A stretch of 64,000 nt of DNA. Source: Sepioteuthis lessoniana (lineage: Eukaryota; Mollusca; Cephalopoda; Myopsida; Loliginidae). The stretch is taken from NCBI GenBank assembly GCA_963585895.1, contig OY757904.1, positions 9,664,599 through 9,728,598 on the forward strand, given 5' to 3'. Made by a program: the position numbers and the translations under genes. Shown here piece after piece: positions 23,191 through 34,300 of this stretch. Each line of letters opens with the position of its first letter. Within the stretch, counting starts at the first letter, position 1. Under the pieces are notes generated by a model that saw nothing but the letters and a program-made list of their open reading frames with translations, ran no database searches and had not been told where the DNA came from.

Positions 23191-23959
23191 CCTGGAATTG
23201 AGAATTGGAGGAAAAATTTTAGCTGAGGTGAAACTCCAGAGAGACATCTTCCAGGAAGTTGCACTTTCACCATAGCAAGATACCCTTCAATTACTTAGGA
23301 AGTGCACTGGGAGCTTCAAATGTATTAAATCTCAAGAAAAGATTAATCACCTTATCTTCATGGACAACATCAAGCGGTTTGTAAAAAAAAAAACAAGAAT
23401 TGGAGACAATAAGAATATTCAGATAGGATATAAGAATGGAATTTGGCATAGAAAAATGTGCCATGCTCATTATTAAAAGCAGAAAAAGTCAAATAACAGA
23501 AGGAATAGAACTACCAAATCAAGAAAGAATTAGAATGCTTGGAGGAAAAGAAAATTGCTTGTCCGCTTCCAATATTCCCAAGTACTTGGGGATATTGGAA
23601 GCGGACACCATCAAACAAGCAGAGATGAAAGAAAAAAAAAATTAAAAAAAGAGTATCTCAGGGGAACGAAAAATGTTCTCGAAACCAAGCTCTGCAGCAG
23701 AAATCTTATCAAAGAGAAAACACCTGAGCAGTTGCCTTTGTAAAATAATCGGGACCATTCTCAAAATGGACAAAGGAACCACTCAGACAAATGTACCAGA
23801 GAACAAGAAAGTTGATGCCGATGCACAAACCTTTACACCCGAGAGATGACATAGACAATATGAGTCAAGAAAAGAAGGAGAAATATTGAAGATTACGTGA
23901 ATGCATCCCAATAATAACGCGAAGATTGAAAGAGCGAATATAACTAATAATAGCAAAAA

Positions 23960-24267
23960 AAAAAAAAAAAAAAATGGAGGTGCCTGTGGTGTAATGGTTA
24001 TCGTCGTAGGAAATAGACACCGCGACACGAGTTCAAATCCTGGACGAAACTGATTGCATTTCACATAGCACTAATACCCTTGGGAAAGGTATGAATCCAA
24101 TTATTCTCTCTCAAGCTATGGGTAAATAGTAGGGCAGACTGGGTTCTTCAGCCTTGGTGAGGCAGCTAGTCTAGGAGAAGGAAAACTCTGAATTCAAACC
24201 TGTTAAACTCCGCTTAAAAATTGACCTTATGTCATATCCTGCCCGAGCGGAGGGGTTGGTAAATATA
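23960..24267 (+). mobile_element. SINE-C copy 2, with target duplication, inside LINE-R
   Basis: Begins GGAGGTGCCTGTGGTGTAAT (A box) after an A-rich run, with GTTCAAATCC (B box) near 24032, the core ACTAATACCCTTGGGAAAGG and the 3' end GCGGAGGGGTTGGTAAATAT. AATAATAGCAAAAA flanks it at 23946-23959 and 24268-24281. It postdates LINE-R copy 1. Confidence 0.95.
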
Positions 24268-25037
24268 AATAATAGCAAAAATATAGCTAGGAAACAGAAA
24301 TAAGAAAAATTACTGAATGGGTATTTAAAGAGACAAAGAGGCGAAATCCCACACAAGAAGAACCGGACATGGCTTCGAAAGGGAATCCGACTTGGAGAAT
24401 GAGACGCCCAAAATTCTCGTAAATTTTGAAATACAAATGGATCCCCTGATCTTGGCCAGAAGACCAGAACTAGTGATAAAAAAAAGAAAAATAATCTAAA
24501 AACTAAAAACAAAAAATGAACTTGCCGTCGAGTGGTCTTTGCAGTTCCAGCAGACCACAGAGTGAAAATCAAAGAAAGCAAAAAGTGAAACAATTACTTC
24601 CATCTGTCCAAAGAACAAAGAAAACAATGGAACATGAGCTCGAGGATAATACCAATTGTAACTGGCGCATTTGGAAGGATCACCAAAAGTTTGTAAAGGG
24701 GACTGAAAGAAATGGAAATCGGTGGACGAATCAAGACAATCCAAACTACAGCATTGGTGAGATAGGCTAGAATACCCAGGAAAGTCCTGGTGACTTGAGG
24801 AACTTGTCACTCATATTTCAGTGAAAGACCATTAGTAAACTCTGGTGTCAAAATATCACACGGAGAAAGATTCTACTACCACTAAATTTTTTGATGCCAA
24901 ATTATGTTGATATATATGTATCAAATAGATATGATAAGCAAACGAATAGTCTGTTGTTAACAATTTTTACACAAGCCACGGCTCATTTGTTTTCCCATAG
25001 TTAAATTGTTTCATGTATGGCTATCAAACACAAATTG

Positions 25038-25167
25038 TTTTGTGAATTGACCCGAAAATCCACCGAACACCTACGCACATTATACGGGAACACAGGACAG
25101 CTGTTTCGACCTTATTAGGTCTCATCAGCCGTGTATACCGTAATCTCCACCTCTGGAGATCGAACCA
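25038..25167 (-). mobile_element. SINE-F partial copy (minus)
   Basis: Inverted mate of 25432-25568, sharing CACCGAACACCTACG, ACAGCTGTTTCGACCTTATT, AGGTCTCATCAGC and AATCTCCACCTCTGGAGAT. It stops at the B-box equivalent (GATCGAACC), so its head is missing. Confidence 0.85.
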
Positions 25168-25380
25168 ATACTAATTCCTCTACTTAAAAAATAACAATAT
25201 GTACATCTATTCCCTTGCCCTTATTATGCGGATGCGTATTTCTAAGCTTCTTGGGAAGACGTGGCCATGGGGGTGACCGTTTCCTCTGGAAAGAGTACGG
25301 ATGTAACTTGCAAGACAAATTTACGTTATTTGGCCGCGCAATTACCATGACAAGTTGATTTGGCGTCACTTGTGTGCGAT

Positions 25381-25568
25381 ATGAACTGATGGCTCAGTTG
25401 TAGAGTTTTGGCTCTGCAATCTGTTGTCGCTGGTTCTATTCTCCAGTGGTGGAGATTACGCTATTCACTGCTGATGAGACCTAATAAGGTCGAAACAGCT
25501 GTCCAGTGTTCCTGTATGTCGTACGTAGGTGTTCGGTGGATTTTCAGGTCATGGTAATTCAATTCACA
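25381..25568 (+). mobile_element. SINE-F copy, tRNA-derived
   Basis: The head GATGGCTCAGTTGTAGAGTT (A-box-like TGGCTCAGTTG) and GGTTCTATTCTCC (B-box-like) is followed by GGTGGAGATTACGC and TGATGAGACCTAATAAGGTC, then GAAACAGCTGTCC and a GGTGTTCGGTGGATTTTCAG end. AATACTAATTCCTCTACTTA at 25168 and AATATTAATTCCTCTACTTA at 25569 look like a long target duplication. It encloses this SINE plus about 175 bp 5' of the tRNA-like head, so the retroposed unit may be larger than the SINE itself. Confidence 0.8.
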
Positions 25569-25674
25569 ATATTAATTCCTCTACTTAAAAAATATGTACA
25601 CAAGTTGTTTTATTTGCTACAGCTAATTGGTTTTCAGCATTGTAAATGATTAATCAGTTCTATCTCACCCATAG

Positions 25675-25885
25675 TTGTAACCCTAACAGGTACTACCATT
25701 CTAGGGCAGAGTGGAGCGGGGAGTAATGACAATGAAATAGTACTCCCCATTCCTCAAAGCTCCGGAACTAGAGATTCACCATCAGATGGCCAAGTGTTAT
25801 ATCCTGGACACTTACTGTTGGGTAGGGTCTTACCCCTCTGCAATAGTGCTGTCCCTGTATTCTACAGCTCCAACCGAACACTTAT
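25675..25885 (-). mobile_element. SINE-A copy (minus)
   Basis: CCCTAACAGGTACTACCATT, GAAATAGTACTCCCCATTCC and TTACCCCTCTGCAA through CTGTATTCTACAGCTCCAAC is an inverted SINE-A body. Confidence 0.85.
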
Positions 25886-26539
25886 AAGGAGATGTTCTCT
25901 TCTGAGAGAGGCTTAGCCCGGGAGAATATTTCCGAAGAGTTGATCTGCTTTTGAATACGGTCCTCATGTTCAGAGATCATCTGTAAATTTGACACATGGT
26001 AGCTGATTTTCAACTACAGTTCAAATCCTTTTTATCTCTGCACCGTAAATTTGTTTTGAGCTTGCAGAGTAGTCGTTATTAAGAAGTGTATTTCTAAAGT
26101 GGACCATCTCTTGTTGGTGTATGTGCGCGTCACCACTTACGAGTTATTGCTGTCGTAGATTGATCTTTTTCTGACATTTAATTAGATTTTTTCACGAAAA
26201 AGCTCAAGAGTCTGATCATGGAAAATACACCAGGAGAGTGATAATTTAAACAGAAAAGTCTCGTTGCTCATTTAAACAAAACATTGCTATTAAGCTTTAT
26301 GTAATTAGAAATAGTGATTGTCCTTTCTGTTGACCTATCTTCTGTCTTTGTGTTTGTTTTAAAGAACCAACTGCGGTTTCATTTTGAGAATATATAACTG
26401 CATGGTTCAAAATCAGAAAGAATATAAAAGGAAAATTATTGAATTAGAAAAAAAGCAATAACAAAAAAAGAAACAAAAAAAACGTGTAAATATTTTCTGT
26501 CGCAATGCTGGCCGTTTATGTTCATTTCGCAATGATTGA
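25886..26539. other. Unique spacer
   Basis: No gene recognised. Confidence 0.5.
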
Positions 26540-26850
26540 AATATGATTGGTTGAATGATTTCAACACGGATGTCAACCCGTCTAGGATTATTTTATGCTA
26601 AGAGATTAGGGAATCGCGTACATTGTACGTTCTCTTTTTTATTTTTTGTGTGATAAGGAATTTTTTGCACTCTGCCCAAACGAACATCGAATAATTAAAA
26701 AAAAAATCGATTTGACTCTTAGAAGGGATCTTAACTGGTACTAGTACCTCAAGTCAGGGTAGACTAGGGGGTATTAGCAATAAAAGGGTACTCCATACTC
26801 CCTTGATCTCTAGAACTGGGCCTCACCATGAAACATTTTTTATCATACCC
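26540..26850 (-). mobile_element. SINE-A copy (minus)
   Basis: Includes the tail-side block TGTCAACCCGTCTAGGATTA, GGGAATCGCGTACATTGTAC, then ACTGGTACTAGTACC and AAAAGGGTACTCCATACTCC. The gene-like frame at 26803-27042 overlaps its end and is not supported. Confidence 0.75.
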
Positions 26851-27649
26851 AGTACACCGCATTTTGTTGGTGGGGTGACCTCTCTGCAGGGAATACAGTC
26901 AGCATACTCTGTGAGTCGGCGACAGAGTTTTGAAATCACTGAAGGTCGACCTTGCTACGCAAGTGAATTTGGTTACAAGGATGACTTGCGCTACAGTAGG
27001 CGCCTGGTCAAAACAATTATTTTCTTTTTCTTATCGTCCTGAGAAATTGACAACCCGGAGATAAATATACGTTGGAATGTGTCTGACACCCAACAATTGC
27101 CTTCAGCAACGACGGGAAAGATATTCCAGATGTTGGCAAGTAGAAATGGCAGAAAGAGGCTCACCTGACAGATATCTATCCATTTAGCTAGAATATTCTG
27201 CTACCTGCTGATTTGCAGGCAACGTTTCCTGGAAGCCGCTGGTCACTAAATCGAGTAAGAAAACTTTGGAACAAAGTTGGAAAGCATGAACCAACATATA
27301 CTGAAATAAGCGATACATAAAACAAGGAATTGCTTGCTTTTTATATTTTTGATTAGACAAAACTCTAGAAGCCGTTGGCTTAAAGGTACTGCTAGATACG
27401 CCCGTAAACGCACATACACATATAAACGTAGATAAACTAATGGTTATTTATTAAAATTAGGTGAGTTGTGATAAAATACCAGAAGTATGAGACATCCAGT
27501 GAACTCATCATCATGCCACATGAGATTGTTATTTACTAAACTTACTTTGCTGTGGTACAAGGCCGGAAGTTTGGAGCACCCAGTGAGAAAAGAACCCACT
27601 CAATACAGTCTGCTAACCTAGCTTGCTATTCATTGCACCACATGATATA
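26851..27649. other. Unique spacer
   Basis: No gene recognised. Confidence 0.5.
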
Positions 27650-27682
27650 TGTATATATATATATATATATATGGAAATTTTA

Positions 27683-27722
<40 letters not shown>
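27650..27722. repeat. Two (TA)n runs
   Basis: Runs at 27650-27671 and 27684-27722; the second is the left flank of a solo LTR. Confidence 0.95.
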
Positions 27723-27727
<5 letters not shown>

Positions 27728-27958
27728 CATAGGAGTAAAGAAAAGATACACAGATACATAGAGTTAATTATTTATTAACTTAAATGGTGCAATTCGAGTA
27801 GTATTATAAACGTCGCGCTGTACGTGTTACGTCCATAGTTGGTCTTACTACTTTCAGAGCTATCTCTATGCTTCTCTTTCTATTTCTGCTTCCACTTCTT
27901 CCATGCTTAAGAGACACGACGTCTTTTATACTTCTGCGATACCGGTACGAGCCACTAT

Positions 27959-27964
<6 letters not shown>
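27723..27964 (-). mobile_element. Solo LTR, 242 bp
   Basis: On the minus strand it begins TGTTGTATAGTGGCTCGTAC and ends CTTTACTCCTATGCAACA, giving the TG...CA ends with TGTTG/CAACA inverted termini. It has a TATA box (TATAAAAG, complement of 27923-27930) and AATAAA (complement of 27771-27776) in the right order for U3-R. It sits in a (TA)n tract with ATATA on both sides, consistent with a 5-bp target duplication, though such a duplication is ambiguous in TA repeats. No internal retrotransposon sequence is present. Confidence 0.8.

Positions 27965-27992
<28 letters not shown>
27965..27992. repeat. (TA)n microsatellite
   Basis: Right flank of the solo LTR. Confidence 0.95.
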
Positions 27993-27996
<4 letters not shown>

Positions 27997-28758
27997 ATCT
28001 TGGGGTACTTACATAATCTAAATATTGCTTTTAAAAGCGAGTCCATGGTGTTAAGAACGTTTTTAAATCATAAAAAAAAAACGAATTATAATCTTTAAAA
28101 TGAGACCCTTTCTTTCTTTCGGTCACTTCTCTTTAGAGTATTGTCAGTGACAATCGATTTTGTACTAAAAAAAAGTAAGCATGGGGTGGTAACCAAAGGA
28201 AAAATTCAGGAGGACTGAATAAAAATGCATAAAAAAGTACCGTAAGCCAGAAGAGTTGGTATTGGAAATGCTGCTTTTCATTTGATGGTCCTAGAAGGTT
28301 ATTAAAAAGCAATGGAGAATAGGATTGCTTTTGGATATTCAATCTTGGTGTATATTTTTTATGATGCTTCCAGAATGGACAGCTGCTGGTCATTTGTTGA
28401 TGTCTCCAGGATGGTAAACATAGTGGGACTGTATACGTATGTGCAGGTCTGATTGGCCAATTGATGGCGGCAAATGGTGGAAGTTGAATTATAATTGCTC
28501 GGCGCCGCAGTGTAGTCGCAAGGATGCGTTCGGATATTCGAGGGGATATGTTGGTTTATTCTAATCTCTAATCGTTCACTATACATATATATATATGTGT
28601 GTGTGTAATCGAACCCCCCCCCCAAAAAAAACCCCTGTCTTTTGGCTATTATAAATTTATTTCAGCTGGCACCTCAATAAATGAGACCAGCTTCGTCTGC
28701 TATTTTGTAAGAATCCTCAAGTAGAATCATTCCCAACTCATCTTCTGTTGGATATTCT

Positions 28759-28764
<6 letters not shown>
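27993..28764. other. Unique spacer
   Basis: No gene recognised. A C-run followed by an A-run lies at 28613-28631. Confidence 0.5.

Positions 28765-28793
<29 letters not shown>
28765..28793. repeat. (TA)n microsatellite
   Basis: About 14 TA units. Confidence 0.95.
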
Positions 28794-29492
28794 CGTGTAT
28801 ACAAGATGAACAGATGGGAATATTAGCTCTATTTAGCTTATTTTTTTATGGTTCTCAACTAGTTCAACTTTATGTTATCGTCTGGAGAAAAGGTTTTGTG
28901 GGGAAAAAAAAAGAAAGCTTTTTTTAAAGGAAGTTTTAATGGCGTTTTTTACAAATTGAATTAAGATATTTTTTGAAATAATTTTATAACGGAGTTGATA
29001 AATAACTGTAGACAAAGGGGCAAATCTCTTGATCAGAACAATTCAACATGAATCGAACAACACTTCCGCCCTAACAGTCACGACTTCAACGGAGATACAA
29101 AATTCAAAATCGTAGAAAGAATTAAAAAAGATGCTAACATGAAATCAATAATTGAAAAAACAACAACAAACAAATAGATAAAAAGTTTGAAAACGTACAT
29201 TTCATTTGAATTTAATCTGAAAATTAATCACCCGACAGTGAAATCAAAATTTGATAATCAAAAATAAGTAAACCCGACAATAAGACGCTGCTGATTTGAA
29301 AGGCCACTCCTTAAAAATAGCACGTTGAAAAAACCCACATAAGCAAATAAATCGGTCAAGTCACGGTTAATTTGAAACACACTCCCAAAGCAGGTGCTCT
29401 TACGAGAGAGACAGAGAGAGACAGAGAGAGATGAAAACAACCTAAGACAATTTGATCAGTTAACATTCTTCAAACTGATAGATATGTTACAC

Positions 29493-29499
<7 letters not shown>
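28794..29499. other. Unique spacer
   Basis: AT-rich; nothing recognised. Confidence 0.5.
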
Positions 29500-29534
<35 letters not shown>

Positions 29535-29535
<1 letters not shown>

Positions 29536-30431
29536 GAAGATCATAAACTAATTTTCCAGATGTTTTTCGTATGGGCACTTTTATTATTATAGTACACACA
29601 TGAAACTCTAGTCCGCTTCGAAGTTATCTCCTCCGGCTGCAATGCACTTGTTGTACCGTTCCAACAACTTCTGGAAGGCCCTATGGAAGTCCTCTTGTGT
29701 GAGCGTGTCAATGATCTTTGTCACAGCCTCTTTCATCTCCTCATTTGTCTCATAACGACAGCCTCTGAGCTTAGGGAAGAACCAAAAGTCACAGGGAGCA
29801 AGGTCTGGACTATAGGAAGGCTTAGGAACTGTCTTGATGCCCATCTTGGTCAAATAGTACGTGACAAAAATGGAGTTAGGGATTGGTGCAATGTCCTGGT
29901 GGAAATGCCACTGACCCGATTTGAAGAGTGCTGGTCTCTTCCGATGGAATCTCTTCCTGAACTCCCTTAAAACCTCAACATATTAACCCTAACCCTTTGG
30001 CCAATCAACTCTGATGTATTGACTTCCTTACTCCTCCCACACCTCTCATCATCCCTCACAGACTCCCTGCCTTCCTTGAATCTCTTATGCCACTCTAAAA
30101 CTCATGTTTGATTCATGCAAGATGCTCCAAAAGCAGTCTGAAGCATTCCATACGTTTCTGTGGAATTTTTCCAAGTTTAAAACAGAATGTTATTGCATAT
30201 CGTTCTTCTAAAGTGTCAGATTGCATTTTTGAAATTCACCAGCAGTGACAATCAGGCTTTAGTAGGGTGTATTCCAATTTCAATGTATAGGAGTTCATTT
30301 GAACGTGAAATCATAACAATTGGTCAGTCATCTCATAAGATGTATAGCAATAACATAGTGAATTTTCAAGAGTCTACGACAATTTCAAATGTCTGTACAA
30401 TAAAAGTCGGGAAACTTATTGAATGCACCAC

Positions 30432-30432
<1 letters not shown>
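29535..30432 (-). mobile_element. mariner deletion derivative, copy 1
   Basis: An 898-bp element inserted at TA inside a (TA)n tract. The terminal inverted repeats match those of the 57.2-kb copy (TTTTCCAGATGTTTTTCGTA, TGGGCACTTTTATT at the left; complement of GTCTGTACAATAAAAGTCGG, GAAACTTATTGAATGCACCA at the right). The minus strand encodes the transposase C-terminal part around YSPDLAPCDFWFFPKLRG, where the DF pair holds the third catalytic Asp of the mariner DD34D triad, then residues to DNFEAD. The N-terminal helix-turn-helix part (about 29990-30200) is frameshifted. The central region with the first catalytic Asp is missing. Non-autonomous. Confidence 0.93.
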
Positions 30433-30492
<60 letters not shown>

Positions 30493-30511
30493 TTTGAAGA
30501 TCAAAAGTAAC

Positions 30512-30559
<48 letters not shown>
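30433..30559. repeat. (TA)n then (TG)n microsatellites
   Basis: About 28 TA units to 30489 and about 23 TG units at 30514-30559. These generate the YIYIYI and THTHTH open frames. Confidence 0.95.
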
Positions 30560-30561
<2 letters not shown>

Positions 30562-30945
30562 CTTGGGTCCAGATTTTCTCACTTACATTTACTAAGTACA
30601 TGTTTGCAGAACACTCAAAAAATGCGATTCTGTTGCAGTTCCAAATATTTAGTTTATTCAAAATATCTATTGTGGAGAAAGGTAGACATTAAAAAATAAG
30701 GAAAAATAAAGACACTTCTGATCTCCGACCACTAGAAAGGTGGAAATCTTTTTAATATAACTTTCTTCTTTTGCTCTTTCTCTTGCTTTTATTTAGTTAC
30801 CTGTTATGATTAGATTTTTATTTTACAAATTTTTGTTATCAGACATATGCATAAATCATATAACTTCTTTGCTTGCATTGCTATAATTCAACCAGGTGAA
30901 AACAATACTGTAGCATAGCCAGATGCATGGAAATACCGAAATGTA
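30560..30945. other. Unique spacer with a short LTR-like fragment
   Basis: AATCATATAACTTCTTTGCT at about 30855 also occurs, inverted, in the LTR that follows and again at about 32135. No gene seen. Confidence 0.5.
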
Positions 30946-31518
30946 TGAAACACTGACGACTCTCTTGGTTCAGGTACGAAACGTTTATTGACTTCTTGAG
31001 TTTAGTCTTTCGACACGAGGAGAGAGAAAGAGACACAATTTTTACTATGCTGACCGTTCCATCTGACCCCACAAATGCGCGGTGCATCCCGTAGCCCCAC
31101 TGGACTGGCCTCGCCCAGGCTCAAAAATCAACTCGCATCGTCCAGATTCGAATATCAAATACCCTCGTCCTGCGTCAGATCTCAACTCACTGCTTCTTTT
31201 CCAAATCACCAAAATTCCCAGCCTATCGATTCCAGGCATGACGTCATCCACACGCCGTCCCACTTTCCATCTGGGGTTTTATCATGACATCTGTGATTGT
31301 TACATCCTCCGCACACGAGCGTGAACACCTGCATTCAATGTGCGTACCTGCACCTGCACTAAGCCGAATAGTTCTAAGCCTAACTAAACCGAATGATAAC
31401 ATATAACCAACCAAAAATGATGATATAAAAAAAATTATTCCGCAATTATTTAACAATGCGAGCAAAGAAGTTATATGATTACCATTACACCACTCCCCCA
31501 TGGACAAAATGTGTCACA
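30946..31518 (-). mobile_element. LTR-like element copy 1 (minus)
   Basis: On the minus strand it begins near TGTGACACATTTTGTCCATG and GGGGGAGTGGTGTAATGG, a style common in Ty3-type LTRs, and ends AGTCAATAAACGTTTCGTAC, CTGAACCAAGAGAGTCGTCA, GTGTTTCA. The 3' third and several internal blocks (TTAGTTAGGCTTAGAAC, GATGCAGGTGTT-like, GATGACGTCATG) match 37085-37551. AATAAA is near the 3' end. No internal pol sequence and no clear target duplication, so ends are approximate. Confidence 0.65.
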
Positions 31519-31719
31519 AGGATATTTTCTTTGTAACGCAATACATTGAGTTTCTTCGTTCAAACGATGCTGTTCTTACTGTCTTATAAATATATTCGAT
31601 ATCTTCTTATCGATGTTATATTAAGACAAATACATTATAAACACAGCGAAATTTTAAATAATGATCGGAAGATTGAGTTTACCTAAAATTAAAAGTATAA
31701 ATCTATTCATCATTTATTT

Positions 31720-31990
31720 TCGCCCAGTCGCTTAGAGCTGTAGAATATGCCAACTGCATTTCTGCAGGGGAATAAGATCCCTTCCAACGTGTGTTTTGGA
31801 TAAGACACTAAGTCATCTAATGGTGAGCTTTGGGGTATGTAGAGTACCCTTTCATTGCTATTATTCCTAGTTTTACTTTGGTCCATGGAGGTAATACCTA
31901 ACTGGGCCCCATCTATCGGTTAAATAGAACTGTTTGACCATTTAACTCTGTGCAAACAAATGACTTATATTAAATTGTACGGGATGTACA
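31720..31990 (+). mobile_element. SINE-A copy (plus), 3' truncated
   Basis: GCCCAGTCGCTTAGAGCTGT through TCTGCAGGGGAATAAGATCC, TAATGGTGAGCTTTGGGGTA and CTATCGGTTAAATAGAACTG. It breaks off close to a Tc1/mariner-type element at 32003. Confidence 0.85.
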
Positions 31991-32002
31991 TAATATACCA
32001 TA

Positions 32003-32818
32003 GAGGGTGCGGAAGGAAAATATAGAATAATTTTTAAAACATTTTTTTAGTCCGATAAGTCCAATTTTTGAAGAGAAAAAACGCGATAAATCTAAATTTT
32101 TGTAATCAGCCAGATGCATAAATCAGACATATACATAAATCATATAACATCTTTGCTTCCATTGATATCATTAGCTCAATTTTCAAGCACTTTTTAAAAT
32201 AAGAATTTATCCTACATATGAATGAGCAAGAAATGAAACGACAAAAAATCTATTATTTGCTTAACGACGGAACCAAGCTAAAATTTCTTTGTCTTCCGTA
32301 TACAAAGCAAAGAGAACTTTTTTTAAAATGGAAAAAGAGCTTTTTAAGGGAAAGGGGGAGTAGAGGATAGACCAAAAAATGAAAAGAAGGCTTTTTAACT
32401 CCTCTCGCTACGGTGATTAAGAAGGACCCCACAACGTCAATAAGAAAGCAGGCTAATGATTTGAAAGTCCACGAGAAAACTGTGGGGACAGCAATTAAAT
32501 AAGATTTAAGTTCAGACTTTAACCCCTTGATAACGCTATATGGGGCGTTTTAGAAAACAAAACAAATGCAACTTCCCATTCAAATGTTGGTTCGCTTAAG
32601 ACTTATTCAGGAGGAATGGAATAAAATGTCTGAAGAATTTATTTTGAAGGCATGCAAATCTTTTTGAAGGGGTTTTGATACAATAATTGAAAAAAAAAAA
32701 TGGTGTCCATTTGAGTAAATTTACTATTTTTTGTCTAAATTAGAATTAATCTTGTTTTATAATAGAGTCGTTTATTATTATACTAGAATATTCCTAATTT
32801 TGCTTCCGCACCCAGGGA
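32003..32818 (+). mobile_element. Tc1/mariner-type element with decayed transposase
   Basis: GGGTGCGGAAGGAAAATATA at the left end is inverted at the right end (complement of TTCCTAATTTTGCTTCCGCA, CCC); TA flanks both. The plus strand encodes a helix-turn-helix piece (KDPTTSIRKQANDLKVHEKT, about 32425) that runs straight into a transposase C-terminus (NPLDNAIWGVLENKTNATSH, about 32522, then NKMSEEFILKACKSF-like after a frameshift). The catalytic core between them is deleted. NPLD..IWGVLE is typical of the DDE C-terminal part in Tc1/mariner relatives. Dead. Its left end recurs at 58.15 kb. Confidence 0.85.
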
Positions 32819-32879
32819 TATGTTTGCATAGGGAAAGTCTTTAGCTTAAAAAAAATTCATTCATCGAATTGATATTATT

Positions 32880-33560
32880 TCAGTTCTCGAGAGTTTTCAT
32901 AACAGCGTTAACGAGTGGACTTTCACTGGAGTCTGAGTGACAACGACTCCTCATGTCTCTTGGGACTCCTCTTAGAATTGTAGTTGATCTTTTCGATGCG
33001 GTAGTCTGGATGGCTTCAATTCTCCTGCTGATTTCCATTTCCTCCAGCGCACCAACTACTATTGGTTTTACCTTGACTCGCATGTTTAGCAGCCTTTTCT
33101 TTTCTTTGGCAAGGTCCTTGTATATGTCTATCTTTCTTCTATGTTCACTCTTTTTTCTGTGAAGTCTTGTTGTTCACTTGAGGTACTCTTTCTTTTCTTT
33201 CATCTTCATTTGTTTGGTGGTGTCCACTTCCAATATTCCCAAGTACTTTAAAGTTTCCTTTTCTTCATGTCAATTTGCTTGTCCTATAGTTCATTTGTCA
33301 GATTTTCTCCCTTATCCATTTTAATAATCGTCCCGAGTATCTTACAAGGGAGACTACTCAGTTGCTTATTCCTTTGAAGAGAAATCTGCTACTGATTTTC
33401 GTTTCGAGAAGTTTTCTTGTTCTTCTGAGGAAACATTTTCTTACTTTTTCTTTCCTTTGTGCTTGATGGTGTCCGCTTACAATATTATCCAAGAATTTAT
33501 AATTCTATTTTCCTCCAACTGCCCTGATGCTTTCCTGTAGTTCTAGTTCTGTTGTTTCTC
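32880..33560 (-). mobile_element. LINE-R fragments, two minus-strand pieces
   Basis: 33250-33560 encodes a thumb piece (RRTRKLLETKISSRFLFKG, LVRYSGRLLKWIRENL). 32880-33250 encodes a second thumb piece (KYLGILEVDTTKQMKMKEK) joined directly to the protein C-terminus (RKIDIYKDLAKEKKRLLNMR, ISRRIEAIQTTA). The zinc-binding and endonuclease catalytic parts between thumb and C-terminus are absent from the second piece. Confidence 0.8.
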
Positions 33561-33685
33561 TATTTCCTTTTTTCTTTGTCAGCATGGCATATTTTCATGC
33601 CAAATTTAATTCCTATATCTTGGCTGAATATTCATATCGATTTGTATCAGGGTTTCTTTTCTTTTTTCTTTTTTGCAAATATTTT

Positions 33686-33947
33686 GATATAGTGGGTAGA
33701 GTGTTCCTCAATGGTCCGGGAGACCTGAGTTCAATCCCAGGTCACGTCATACCAAAGACTTTAAAAATGGTACTTGATACCTCCTTGCTTAAGACTCAGC
33801 ATTATAAGGTACGTATCAAGGATAAAGTGAAGTAATCCAAGGAAAGGAGTAGCACCCTCCCCTACACCTCGGTGTAGCAGCTATTGAAAAAAAAAAGCCT
33901 TCTGGTCGCCCTCGACCTTGGTCGCCAACTTTACTTAGTTTTACTTA
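33686..33947 (+). mobile_element. SINE-D copy 3
   Basis: GTGGGTAGAGTGTTCCTCAA, GGTCCGGGAGACCTGAGTTC (B box GTTCAATCCC) and a full body to GGTCGCCAACTTTACTTAGT. Inserted among LINE-R fragments of opposite orientation. Confidence 0.93.
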
Positions 33948-34014
33948 TATGCACAAACTGTTTTTTTTTTTTTAGCTACTTATGAATTTCCTGAGTATAT
34001 AATAGAGTTGTATC

Positions 34015-34300
34015 ATTGCTTTAACAATGCTGTAGTCTTGATAGTTTCGATTCTCGCACTGATTTCCGATTCCTCCAGCGCACCAACTTCTATTGCTTTT
34101 ACCTCGACACTCATATTCCGCAGCTTTTTCAGTTCTTTGGCAAGGTTATTGTATTTGTCAATCTTTCTTTTATTATAACAAATAGCAGTGGCGAGAGTGA
34201 GTTTCCTTGGAAGACGCCACTTTGGATTTTCACCTTTGCTACTAATTACTCTTTCCAGTCTTTCATGGCTTTTCTTACCAGCTTTACCAAATAGTCTTTC
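34015..34300 (-). mobile_element. LINE-R internal-deletion derivative
   Basis: RT motif B (KIQSGVFQGNSLSPLLFVI, about 34170-34250) is joined directly to the C-terminal RKIDKYNNLAKELKKLRNMS and ISARIETIKTTALL. Everything from the catalytic YMDD box through the endonuclease core is deleted. Confidence 0.8.

Larger units (their letters stand above)
21840..24860 (+). mobile_element. LINE-R copy 1: RT plus restriction-like endonuclease element, broken
   Basis: Decayed coding blocks appear in the expected order on the plus strand. First, an RT-0/1 region (about 21890-22330, KKGTISSNYRLIPYLLLIWK-like). Then motif A (GKIDLKNVYV, about 22345), motif B (AEVKLQRDIFQ, about 23220) and an altered catalytic box FMDNI where YMDD is expected (about 23360). 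Then thumb MEFGIEKCAMLI (23436) and KYLGILEADTIKQAEMKEK (23580). Last, a C-terminal endonuclease region (ARRPEL, VFAVPADHRVKIKES, about 24440-24830). Many stops and frameshifts make it dead. Two later insertions split it: 22450-23190 and a SINE-C at 23960-24267. The PD...D and EK-type signature points to the R4/Dong-like group; the exact clade is inference. Confidence 0.85.

Noticed and set aside
23975..24050. SINE heads (also 5540-5612, 37669-37740, 58235-58300) as functional tRNA genes
   Set aside because: A and B boxes are present, but no acceptor-stem pairing could be made and each continues into the SINE body, with target duplications.
30385..30661. Frames with THTHTH and YIYIYI runs
   Set aside because: Products of (TG)n and (TA)n microsatellites.
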